A program made the position numbers and the translations under genes. From NCBI GenBank assembly GCA_903944255.1, contig CAJARE010000236.1:1-10683 (forward strand): a stretch of 10,683 bases of DNA, written 5' to 3'. The notes below the pieces were generated by a model. It had not been told where the DNA came from and ran no database searches. It was given only the letters and a program-made list of their open reading frames with translations. This document shows, one piece after another, positions 1 to 6,674 of this stretch; within the stretch, counting starts at the first letter, position 1; the number at the start of each line of letters is the position of its first letter. The DNA comes from an uncultured beta proteobacterium. GTDB taxonomy: Bacteria; Pseudomonadota; Gammaproteobacteria; Burkholderiales; Burkholderiaceae.

Positions 1-197
1 GCACGAGCATCATTCACAATCTGTGCACGGTCCTTAACAATTTCTTTGGCACGTTCGACGTTAAGATCAGCGACGGTATTAATGTGAATACCCCGACCAG
101 CGCGACGTTGAATTTCGTCTTGATTGCGTTCGAGAACAGTGAATACGCCACCACCAACGGTGCCAATACCTAATAGACCTACTTGAATCGGTTTCAT
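1..197 (-). CDS. hom: Homoserine dehydrogenase, N-terminal part (cut by window edge)
   Basis: Homoserine dehydrogenase reduces L-aspartate semialdehyde to L-homoserine with NAD(P)H, at the branch to threonine, methionine and isoleucine in the cytoplasm. Only the first 65 codons are present. They begin MKPIQVGLLGIGTVGGGVF, a Rossmann nucleotide-binding turn with G10-x-G12-x-x-G15 and the GTVG signature typical of this enzyme family. The ATG lies at 197-195 and overlaps the stop of the upstream aminotransferase gene by four bases (ATGA), so the two are very probably co-transcribed and translationally coupled. An AAAGG sequence a few bases upstream, inside the aminotransferase gene, can serve as ribosome-binding site. 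The catalytic and any ACT regulatory domain lie outside the window. The family call is secure; the full length cannot be judged. Confidence 0.93.
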   Translation of the reverse strand, partial: MKPIQVGLLGIGTVGGGVFTVLERNQDEIQRRAGRGIHINTVADLNVERAKEIVKDRAQIVNDAR

Positions 198-1450
198 GAT
201 GCCTTTGCTACGGTTGAAGAAGCCTTGCGGCCATGCTTATTGCGATAACGCTCAAGGAAACGCGCAAGGCGACCAATCGCCTCTTTAAGAACATCCTCAT
301 GAGGCAAGAACACTACACGGAAGTGATCTGGCTTAGTCCAATTAAAACCTGAGCCCTGCACTAACAATACTTTCTCCTCCTTCAAGAGATCAGCAACAAA
401 TTGCTGATCATCTTCAATCGGATACATTTCAGAATCCAATTTAGGAAATAAATACAAGGCAGATTTAGGCTTTACACAAGTCACGCCAGGAATATCTGTA
501 ATGAGCTTCCAGGCAAGATCACGTTGCCTAGCTAAACGCCCACCTTCCCTCACTAGATCATTAATACTTTGATACCCACCAAGTGCAGTTTGAATCGCAT
601 ATTGGCCTGGTACATTTGCACATAGGCGCATTGAGGCCAACATATTGAGACCTTCAATATAGTCACGCACCATCTCTTTATCACCTGAAACCACCATCCA
701 GCCTGCTCTGTAACCGCATGAGCGATAGTTTTTTGATAAGCCATTAAAGGTGATCACAACAACATCGGTTGATAAAGAAGCTAAAGAAATATGCTTCTCT
801 GCGTCATATAACATCTTGTCGTAGATTTCATCTGCAAACAAAATGAGTCCATTCTCGCGAGCAATTTGAGTAAGCTCTAGCAAGACTTCTTTTGAATAAA
901 TAGCCCCTGTTGGATTATTGGGATTGATCATCACAATTGCTTTGGTACGAGGGGTGATCTTTTTTCGCAAATCAGCTAAGTTAGGCGCCCAATCTTTTTC
1001 TTCATCACAAAGATAGTGCACAGGTGTACCACTAGATAAACTCACTGCAGCAGTCCAAAGCGGATAATCCGGTGATGGCACTAGAACTTCATCGCCATCA
1101 TTGAGTAAAGCATTCATTGAAATCACAATGAGTTCTGATACACCATTGCCGGTATAGACATCATCCAAAGCAACGCCTTGAATTCCCTTTTCTTGGCAAT
1201 ACTGCATGATCGCTTTACGTGCAGCAAAAATCCCCTTAGAGTCGGAATAAGCAGATGCGTTACTTAAATTACGAATCATGTCGAGCTGAATCTCTTCCGG
1301 TGGGTCGAAGCCAAATACCCCTACATTTCCAATGTTTAATTTGATGATTTTGTGACCCTCCTCCTCCATGCGCTGAGCGAGCTCGAGCACCGGCCCACGG
1401 ATGTCGTAACAGACGTCATTGAGTTTTTGGGACTTTAGGATAGGTTTCAC
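194..1450 (-). CDS. alaA: Alanine transaminase, AlaA type (class I/II PLP aminotransferase)
   Basis: A cytoplasmic pyridoxal-phosphate aminotransferase of fold type I, predicted to make L-alanine from pyruvate with glutamate as amino donor. The 418 residues match my memory of E. coli AlaA (about 405 aa) almost end to end: NVCYDIRGP-like start (residues 11-20), GNGVSELIV (101-109), PDYPLWTAAVSLSSG (127-141), NPNNPTG (176-182), DEIYDK (207-212), the PLP-binding lysine K240 in GLSKNYR, and LASMRLCANVPGQ. The start is GTG at 1450-1448, chosen because MKPILKSQKL aligns with the family's N-terminus; no convincing Shine-Dalgarno precedes it. The last about 15 residues (KHGRKASSTVAKAS) are a basic extension beyond the E. 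coli protein. It overlaps the homoserine dehydrogenase start, placing alanine synthesis and the threonine branch in one transcript. A related transaminase with different keto-acid preference (AlaC-like) is possible but fits less well. Confidence 0.92.
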   Translation of the reverse strand: MKPILKSQKLNDVCYDIRGPVLELAQRMEEEGHKIIKLNIGNVGVFGFDPPEEIQLDMIRNLSNASAYSDSKGIFAARKAIMQYCQEKGIQGVALDDVYTGNGVSELIVISMNALLNDGDEVLVPSPDYPLWTAAVSLSSGTPVHYLCDEEKDWAPNLADLRKKITPRTKAIVMINPNNPTGAIYSKEVLLELTQIARENGLILFADEIYDKMLYDAEKHISLASLSTDVVVITFNGLSKNYRSCGYRAGWMVVSGDKEMVRDYIEGLNMLASMRLCANVPGQYAIQTALGGYQSINDLVREGGRLARQRDLAWKLITDIPGVTCVKPKSALYLFPKLDSEMYPIEDDQQFVADLLKEEKVLLVQGSGFNWTKPDHFRVVFLPHEDVLKEAIGRLARFLERYRNKHGRKASSTVAKAS

Positions 1451-1471
1451 AATAAATTAAAGGGTAAGTTC

Positions 1472-1503
1472 TTGAAATCTGAGAAAAAACAGCTAGCTAT
1501 AAT
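1472..1503 (+). promoter_or_regulatory. Candidate promoter of the Mth938-arn-bcp operon
   Basis: A perfect TATAAT lies at 1498-1503, 26 bases before the TTG start of the first operon gene, which would give a short leader of roughly 20 bases. The best -35-like hexamer is TTGAAA at 1472-1477, but the 20-base spacing is longer than the usual 16-18, so the -35 is doubtful and there is no TGn extended -10. I see no direct repeat resembling a PmrA or PhoP box in the 79-base divergent gap. The gap must also hold the promoter of the leftward aminotransferase gene, for which I see no convincing match. Confidence 0.45.
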
Positions 1504-1529
1504 CCACATAATTATGACAGAGAGTCCAC

Positions 1530-1907
1530 TTGAAGCTTCAATCTGATCCCCATTCTGGAGCCAATACGATCACCGGCTACGGGCCTGGCTATGTTGAGAT
1601 TAATCAAACTCCCTATAGTCATGCAGTACTGATCAGCTCAGATGGAGCCATCTCAGCATGGCCAGTTGAGTCATTTGAAGACTTAAAAGAGGCCCACTTC
1701 ACCCAAATGATGGGTTTAAAACCAGAGTTAATCCTGATTGGAACTGGTAGCCGCCAACGCTTTCCTGCTCCAGAACTACTCAAAAACCTCATTTCTGCCA
1801 AGATTGGCTTTGAAATCATGGATTCTCAAGCTGCTTGTCGAACCTACAACATCCTAGTAGGTGAAGGACGCCAAGTTCTACTAGCCCTGATCGTGGAGTC
1901 TGTCTGA
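1530..1907 (+). CDS. Mth938-like domain protein (DUF498/NDUFAF3 family)
   Basis: A small cytoplasmic protein of 125 residues consisting essentially of one Mth938 domain, the fold shared with the mitochondrial complex I assembly factor NDUFAF3. Its biochemical function in bacteria is not established. Family hallmarks visible here are TITGYGPGYVEIN (13-25), the middle LILIGTGSRQRFP with the conserved GTG..QRFP element, and IMDSQAACRTYNILVGEGR near the end, where MDT/SxAAxRTYN is the most conserved stretch. The start is TTG at 1530: MKLQSD matches the N-terminus usual in the family, and an AGAGAG stretch lies about six bases before it; the nearby ATG at 1514 is out of frame and ends after ten codons. 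It is first in the operon, and its TGA shares one base with the ATG of arnT (TGATG), so arnT translation is probably coupled to it. Any part in lipid A modification is speculation. Confidence 0.9.
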   Translation: MKLQSDPHSGANTITGYGPGYVEINQTPYSHAVLISSDGAISAWPVESFEDLKEAHFTQMMGLKPELILIGTGSRQRFPAPELLKNLISAKIGFEIMDSQAACRTYNILVGEGRQVLLALIVESV

Positions 1908-3601
1908 TGCAGTTTGGAAGTACCCGCCAATCTTCTCTGCTGCATCCAGGGAAAATTTTGCTCATCGCTCTCATTTATGGACTGATTTGGTTTGGCACTC
2001 TCAATTACCGCCATCTCATTCCTTCTGATGAGGGACGTTATGCAGAAATGGCACGCGAAATGCTTGTCACGGGTGATTGGATTACTCCTCGCTATAACGG
2101 ATATAAATATTTTGAAAAACCGCCATTGCAAGTCTGGGCAACTGCAATCGTATTCCAAGCATTTGGTTTAGGAGATTGGCAAGCTCGCTTGTGGTCCGCC
2201 TTAACAGGATTTTTAACGATCCTATTGATTGGCTTTACTGGAGCGCGCATTTTTAATGCTCGAACTGGATGGCTCAGTGCTCTAGTACTTGCCTCCAGCC
2301 CAATGTGGGTTATTAGTGGTCACTTTAATTCCTTGGACATGGGACTTTCTGCATTCTTGGTGAGTGCCTTATGCAGTCTCTTGCTGGCACAAACAACCGG
2401 CAATAAAAACAGTTGTCGCAATTGGATGTGGGTTTGTTGGACCATGATGGCTTTAGCAACACTCTCAAAAGGTGTGATTGGTGCAGCTATTCCTGCAATG
2501 GTGTTTATTGCCTATTCGATTAGCGCATGGGATTGGAAAATTTGGTCACGACTGCATTTAATGAGTGGAACCATTTTATTTTTAGTCATCACAGCACCGT
2601 GGTTTGTGTTGGTATCAGAACGTAATCCAGAGTTTTTAGAGTTCTTTTTTATTCATGAGCATCTGCAGCGCTTTACAAATAACGCTCATAGCAGAACCGG
2701 CCCCATCTATTATTTTGTACCACTGCTTATCATCGGTATATTGCCTTGGGTTTTGCAAATCCCAGGCGCATTTGCTCAGGCCTTTGCTGAGCGTAAAAAA
2801 GAATTTTCTAGTAGCTGGTTACTAGCATGCTGGTCCGTAGTGATCTTTGCTTTTTTTAGCGTCTCACAATCGAAATTACCGGGCTATATTATTCCCATCT
2901 TCCCAGCACTCGCACTTCTCATTGCAAACCGCTTAGATCAGGTTCTTGGCAATACTAATGAACTGGGTCTATCTTGGAAATTGCAAACCTTAGGATTTGC
3001 CGTTTTAGGATGCGTTGGATTCCTTTTCATTTCTGAAATTAGCGTACAAGCTAGACCCGATGAAATCGAAGCCTATGCACAGTATGTATATTGGGTGATC
3101 GCAGCCCTTATCGCGTTGATTACCTTTAGCGCTGTAGCTGCATGGCAAAGCAAGCATCACGGTCTTCGCAGCATATTGAGTTTTGCTAGTGGTTTTTTTC
3201 TATGCGCCATCATTGCAGGTACGGGACATGAAACTCTCGGAAGAGCAGTATCGGGAATTGATCTTGCTACTCGAGTCAAAGCACTGATTCCATCGAATGC
3301 CAATATTTATTCAGTCCGACTTTTAGACCATACGATGCCTTTCTATTTAGAAAGAACCATGATCATGGTGGAATCTCCTGATGAATTAGAGTTTGGGGTT
3401 AAGCAAGAGCCTTCATTGTGGATGCCCAGCCTAGATGCTTTTATAGAGCGCTGGAAAGAAGATCGGACCGCTTATGCTTTAATGGTCCCTGAGCAATACA
3501 CTGCATTACAGAAGATCAACTTTCCAATGCAAGAAGTCGATCGTGACTCTCGCAGAGTGATTGTGAAACATCCGGACACTGCTAGTTCGCCTCAACAATA
3601 A
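1907..3601 (+). CDS. arnT: Undecaprenyl phosphate-Ara4N:lipid A Ara4N transferase ArnT (GT83)
   Basis: An inner-membrane glycosyltransferase that moves 4-amino-4-deoxy-L-arabinose from undecaprenyl phosphate to lipid A or inner-core LPS on the periplasmic side, lowering surface negative charge and giving polymyxin and antimicrobial-peptide resistance. The 564 residues are close to the family's usual 550-560. After a short N-terminal tail and the first membrane helix (about 17-33) comes the first periplasmic loop with the catalytic-type aspartate, DEGRYAEMAREM (41-52), then GDWITP (56-61) and YFEKPPL (68-74), all characteristic of ArnT. D144 in NSLDMGL, PWFVL (231-235), EHLQRF (251-256) and SKLPGYIIP (322-330) also match. 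About a dozen hydrophobic segments are visible up to residue about 440, followed by a soluble C-terminal domain. It is first of the arn genes here, whereas in E. coli it follows arnD. Other GT39/GT83 PMT-like transferases look similar, but the neighbours settle the call. Confidence 0.93.
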   Translation: MQFGSTRQSSLLHPGKILLIALIYGLIWFGTLNYRHLIPSDEGRYAEMAREMLVTGDWITPRYNGYKYFEKPPLQVWATAIVFQAFGLGDWQARLWSALTGFLTILLIGFTGARIFNARTGWLSALVLASSPMWVISGHFNSLDMGLSAFLVSALCSLLLAQTTGNKNSCRNWMWVCWTMMALATLSKGVIGAAIPAMVFIAYSISAWDWKIWSRLHLMSGTILFLVITAPWFVLVSERNPEFLEFFFIHEHLQRFTNNAHSRTGPIYYFVPLLIIGILPWVLQIPGAFAQAFAERKKEFSSSWLLACWSVVIFAFFSVSQSKLPGYIIPIFPALALLIANRLDQVLGNTNELGLSWKLQTLGFAVLGCVGFLFISEISVQARPDEIEAYAQYVYWVIAALIALITFSAVAAWQSKHHGLRSILSFASGFFLCAIIAGTGHETLGRAVSGIDLATRVKALIPSNANIYSVRLLDHTMPFYLERTMIMVESPDELEFGVKQEPSLWMPSLDAFIERWKEDRTAYALMVPEQYTALQKINFPMQEVDRDSRRVIVKHPDTASSPQQ

Positions 3602-3610
3602 AGGCTCATC

Positions 3611-4777
3611 ATGTCAGCTTCTACGCCAGCATTTATTCCCTTTACCCGACCTAGTTTTAATCAAGAAACGATTGATGCAGTTGCAGAAGTGCTGCGCTCT
3701 GGATGGGTGACCTCCGGCCCAAAGCTGGCTGAGTTTGAGGCAGTGCTCTCGAATTACTTTGGCGGCAGACCAGTACGCTGTTTTGCCAATGGCACTGCAA
3801 CAATGAAGATTGCTTTACAAGTTGCCGGAATTGGTGAGGGCGATGAAGTGATTACCACTCCGATCTCGTGGGTGGCAACCTCCAATGTCATCTTGGGAGT
3901 TAGCGCAAAACCTGTTTTTGTGGATGTTGATCCCGTTACGCGCAACATCGATTTAAATAAAGTCTCTGCTGCAATTACTTCCAAAACTCGCGCTATCATG
4001 CCCGTCTATCTCGCGGGCCTTCCAGTCAATATGGATCAACTCTATGCCTTAGCAAAACAGTACAAGCTTCGAGTGATTGAAGATGCTGCCCAGGCATTCG
4101 GCTCACAGTGGAATGGAAAGAAGATTGGTAGTTTTGGTGATCTAGTAAGTTTTAGTTTTCAAGCAAATAAAAATCTCACGACCATCGAAGGTGGTTGCTT
4201 GGTATTAAATAATGCAGAAGAAACGGCGCTTGCTGAAAAACTGCGCTTGCAAGGTCTTACCCGTCATGGCATCGATGCCATGGATGTCGATGTCTTGGGA
4301 GGCAAAGACAATCTCACCGACGTCAACGCAGTGATTGGCTTGGAGCAGCTCAAACAACTACCCACATATCAAACACGTCGTGCTGCTCTAGCCCGACAAT
4401 ACTTTGATGTGCTGCGCAGCGAACTCCATTCATCTGATTTAGATGCCTTAGGCTTGGAATTACCAGTTGAAAACTTTACTGAGACGAACTGGCACATGTT
4501 TCAAGTCCTTCTGCCTTTAACGCAATTGTCTGTAGATCGCGCCCAAGTAATGAACGAATTAAAAGAGCTTGGAATTGGCACAGGGGTTCATTACCCCATC
4601 ATTACCGGTTTCACCCTATACAAGAACTTGGGCTACAAAACAGCAGATACCCCTCATGCACAGCGCATAGGGGGCTCTATTCTGACCCTTCCCCTATTCC
4701 CAGCCATGAAGGATGAAGATATTGGCCGGATCACCAAGGGATTGGTAGGAATACTCAAAAAATACCGTAAAAACTAG
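3611..4777 (+). CDS. arnB: UDP-Ara4O aminotransferase ArnB
   Basis: A cytoplasmic PLP enzyme of the DegT/DnrJ/EryC1/StrS sugar aminotransferase family, predicted to convert UDP-4-keto-pentose (UDP-Ara4O, from the ArnA dehydrogenase) to UDP-Ara4N with glutamate. It has 388 residues, against about 380 in E. coli. Visible markers are PFTRPSF near the start, SGWVTSGPKLAEFE (30-43), CFANGTATMKIAL (57-69), the PISWVAT loop (84-90), EDAAQAFGS (157-165), and the PLP lysine K187 in SFQANKNLTTIEGG. IGTGVHY near residue 330 and a final LPLFPAM also fit. The ATG at 3611 has an AAAGG ribosome-binding site formed over the arnT stop codon, nine bases away. Close relatives (PseC, WbpE, VioA types) share this fold, so substrate specificity rests mainly on the surrounding arn genes. 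An 18-bp palindrome lies in its coding sequence (4265-4282). Confidence 0.93.
   Translation: MSASTPAFIPFTRPSFNQETIDAVAEVLRSGWVTSGPKLAEFEAVLSNYFGGRPVRCFANGTATMKIALQVAGIGEGDEVITTPISWVATSNVILGVSAKPVFVDVDPVTRNIDLNKVSAAITSKTRAIMPVYLAGLPVNMDQLYALAKQYKLRVIEDAAQAFGSQWNGKKIGSFGDLVSFSFQANKNLTTIEGGCLVLNNAEETALAEKLRLQGLTRHGIDAMDVDVLGGKDNLTDVNAVIGLEQLKQLPTYQTRRAALARQYFDVLRSELHSSDLDALGLELPVENFTETNWHMFQVLLPLTQLSVDRAQVMNELKELGIGTGVHYPIITGFTLYKNLGYKTADTPHAQRIGGSILTLPLFPAMKDEDIGRITKGLVGILKKYRKN
4265..4282. repeat. Perfect 18-bp palindrome inside arnB
   Basis: CATGGCATCGATGCCATG is identical to its reverse complement over all 18 bases. It encodes His-Gly-Ile-Asp-Ala-Met in arnB. By random expectation, a perfect palindrome of this length would appear in only a few percent of 10-kb stretches, but with no spacer it is a poor RNA hairpin, and no function is evident. 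Confidence 0.5.
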
Positions 4778-4782
4778 GGTTC

Positions 4783-4800
4783 TTTGGGGCAAGCCCCAAG
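4783..4800 (+). other. Intercistronic hairpin between arnB and arnC
   Basis: The 41-base gap between arnB and arnC contains TTTGGGG-CAAG-CCCCAAG: a 7-bp stem (one T-G wobble at the base, four consecutive G-C pairs at the top) with a four-base loop. No T-run follows, so it is not a standard rho-independent terminator on either strand. This is the longest gap in the operon; the hairpin could protect the upstream mRNA from 3' exonucleases or mark a processing site, making expression of arnB and arnC differ. That role is inference; the hairpin itself is directly visible. Confidence 0.65.
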
Positions 4801-4818
4801 ATCAGGCAAAATTGCGGC

Positions 4819-5781
4819 ATGACCGCACATTTAGACGCTGATCCAAAACTGAGCATTGTTGTCCCTATATACAACGAGGAAGATGGTCTCCAAGCTTTAT
4901 TTGATCGCCTCTACCCCGCTCTAGACGCAGTAGCTATTAAGCATAATATTGCCTACGAAATCGTCTTTATTAATGATGGCAGCAAAGATCGCTCCGCCGG
5001 AATTCTGGCCAAGCAAGTAGAACTTCGTCCCGACGTGACGCGCGCTGTTTTATTCCATAGTAACTTTGGTCAACATATGGCCATCATGGCAGGCTTTGAA
5101 TACGCAAGGGGTGAATACATCATCACCCTGGACGCGGACCTACAAAATCCACCTGAAGAAATTGATGCACTGACAGAGCAATTGCTAAAGGGTCACGATT
5201 ATGTTGGCACTATTCGGGCCGATCGTCGTGATAGTTTCTTTAGAAAGCTTGCTTCGCGTGCCATGAATCGTTTGCGCGAAAGAATTACCCACATTACGAT
5301 GACTGATCAAGGCTGCATGTTACGAGGTTATAGTCGTCGCATTGTTGACTTAGTGCGTCAATGTGATGAGAGTAATACTTTTATACCTGCCTTGGCTTAC
5401 ACCTTCGCATCAAATCCAACAGAAATTACGGTAAAGCATGAAGAGCGTTTTGCTGGAGAATCTAAATACACTCTCTATCAACTGATTCGTCTCAATTTTG
5501 ATTTGGTGACTGGTTTCTCAGTCATGCCCCTGCAAATCTTTTCTATTTTAGGAATGCTCCTATCATTGGCCGCAGGTAGCTTATTTGCTTACCTCCTGAT
5601 CCGTCGCTTCATTTTGGGTGCAGAGGTTGAAGGAGTCTTTACTTTATTTGCGCTGACCTTCTTCCTGATTGGGGTGATGCTCTTTGGTTTGGGTTTATTA
5701 GGCGAATACATAGGACGTATTTATCAACAAGTCAGAAGACGCCCGAGGTATGTCGTACAAACTGTCTTAGAGAAAAAATAA
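4819..5781 (+). CDS. arnC: Undecaprenyl-phosphate Ara4FN transferase ArnC (GT2)
   Basis: A membrane-anchored GT-A glycosyltransferase that transfers 4-deoxy-4-formamido-L-arabinose from UDP to undecaprenyl phosphate at the cytoplasmic face. At 320 residues it matches E. coli ArnC (322). The catalytic domain opens with LSIVVPIYNEEDGL (11-24) and INDGSKDRS (51-59); SNFGQHMAIMAGFEYARG (81-98) leads to the metal-binding LDADLQNPPEEI with D105-x-D107. ESKY (about residue 214) starts the amphipathic region, and two C-terminal hydrophobic segments follow (about 234-260 and 270-295), then the LLGEYIGRIYQQVRRRPRY tail typical of ArnC and related polyprenyl-phosphate glycosyltransferases. The ATG at 4819 is chosen by alignment to the family start; only a weak AGGC element lies upstream. 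GtrB- or DPM1-type enzymes are close relatives, but context favours ArnC. Confidence 0.93.
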   Translation: MTAHLDADPKLSIVVPIYNEEDGLQALFDRLYPALDAVAIKHNIAYEIVFINDGSKDRSAGILAKQVELRPDVTRAVLFHSNFGQHMAIMAGFEYARGEYIITLDADLQNPPEEIDALTEQLLKGHDYVGTIRADRRDSFFRKLASRAMNRLRERITHITMTDQGCMLRGYSRRIVDLVRQCDESNTFIPALAYTFASNPTEITVKHEERFAGESKYTLYQLIRLNFDLVTGFSVMPLQIFSILGMLLSLAAGSLFAYLLIRRFILGAEVEGVFTLFALTFFLIGVMLFGLGLLGEYIGRIYQQVRRRPRYVVQTVLEKK

Positions 5782-6654
5782 TTGCGCGCCGTCGTCTTCG
5801 CTTATCACGATGTAGGTGTTGATTGCCTCAAAGCACTTCTAGCAGCAGGTATCCAAGTTGATTTAGTCGTCACTCATGAAGATGATCCGAATGAGAATGT
5901 TTGGTTTGGAAGCGTCAGTAAGCTTTGTGCTGAGAAACATATCCCTTATGTGACACCGAGCGCACCCGAGTTGCCCAGCCTGATTGCTCAACTCCAAATG
6001 CTTCATCCTGACTATATTTTCTCTTTTTATTACCGCAATATGATTCCTGCTGAAATCTTGGCTTGCGCAAAAATTGCAGCCTTGAATATGCATGGCTCTT
6101 TATTGCCAAAATATCGGGGTCGCGCACCAGTCAATTGGGCCATTCTTCATGGTGAAACAAAAACAGGTGCCACTTTGCATGTTATGGAAATGAAGCCTGA
6201 TGCTGGTGACATTGTGGGTCAAGCAGAAGTCGATATTGGTCCAGATGAAACCGCAACCGAGGTATTTACCAAAGTGAGCCAAGCTGCAGTAAAAGTAATG
6301 AATACCGTACTACCCCAACTGATCCAAGGCAATGTGCCACGGAAGGCAAATCCCTTATCCCAGGGGAGCTATTTTGGAGGCAGAAAACCTGCCGATGGGC
6401 AGATTCGCTGGGGCCAAACCGCACTTGAAGTCCATAACCTGGTGCGGGCTGTGGCACCCCCTTATCCAGGGGCATTTACAGACTGGCAGGGCCAAACCAT
6501 GATAGTTGCGCGTTCTAGCCTCACAGGACCCTTTCCAGACAAGCTCGATCTTGGGGCTTGCGGCATCCAAGTGGTTGATAATCGAGTATTCGGCATTTGT
6601 GGTGACCATACAGTCATTGAAATCTTGGAATGGTTCCCAGCAAAAACACATTAG
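5782..6654 (+). CDS. arnA: UDP-Ara4N formyltransferase (stand-alone ArnA N-terminal domain)
   Basis: A cytoplasmic enzyme that formylates the 4-amino group of UDP-Ara4N with 10-formyltetrahydrofolate, the step that drives the pathway forward. The 290 residues correspond to the N-terminal half (about residues 1-300) of the 660-residue bifunctional E. coli ArnA. The catalytic triad falls at the same numbers I recall for E. coli: N102 and H104 in LNMHGSLLPKYRGRAP and D140 in KPDAG. IFSFYYR (79-85) and a C-terminal OB-like part with GRKPADGQIRW and VRAVAPPYPGAF also match. The protein stops where the E. coli linker would begin, and the dehydrogenase half is the next gene, 20 bases on. The start is TTG at 5782, directly abutting the TAA of arnC, with only purine-rich sequence ahead; MRAVVFAYHD aligns with the ArnA start. 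Methionyl-tRNA formyltransferase shares the fold but lacks this neighbourhood. Confidence 0.92.
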   Translation: MRAVVFAYHDVGVDCLKALLAAGIQVDLVVTHEDDPNENVWFGSVSKLCAEKHIPYVTPSAPELPSLIAQLQMLHPDYIFSFYYRNMIPAEILACAKIAALNMHGSLLPKYRGRAPVNWAILHGETKTGATLHVMEMKPDAGDIVGQAEVDIGPDETATEVFTKVSQAAVKVMNTVLPQLIQGNVPRKANPLSQGSYFGGRKPADGQIRWGQTALEVHNLVRAVAPPYPGAFTDWQGQTMIVARSSLTGPFPDKLDLGACGIQVVDNRVFGICGDHTVIEILEWFPAKTH

Positions 6655-6674
6655 ATTGAAACGAGGCAGTAAAG

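Noticed and set aside
1514..1546. Short ATG frame of ten codons overlapping the start of the Mth938 gene, a possible leader peptide
   Set aside because: It stops after ten codons, has no repeated regulatory codons and no attenuator structure nearby; the TTG frame matches the family N-terminus.
1844..2158. Minus-strand open frame of 104 codons opposite the Mth938/arnT junction
   Set aside because: It overlaps two clearly coding genes in antisense and shows no family signature.
6355..6651. Minus-strand open frame of 98 codons opposite the formyltransferase gene
   Set aside because: Antisense shadow of a conserved gene; composition is cysteine- and histidine-rich nonsense with no recognisable motif or independent ribosome-binding site.
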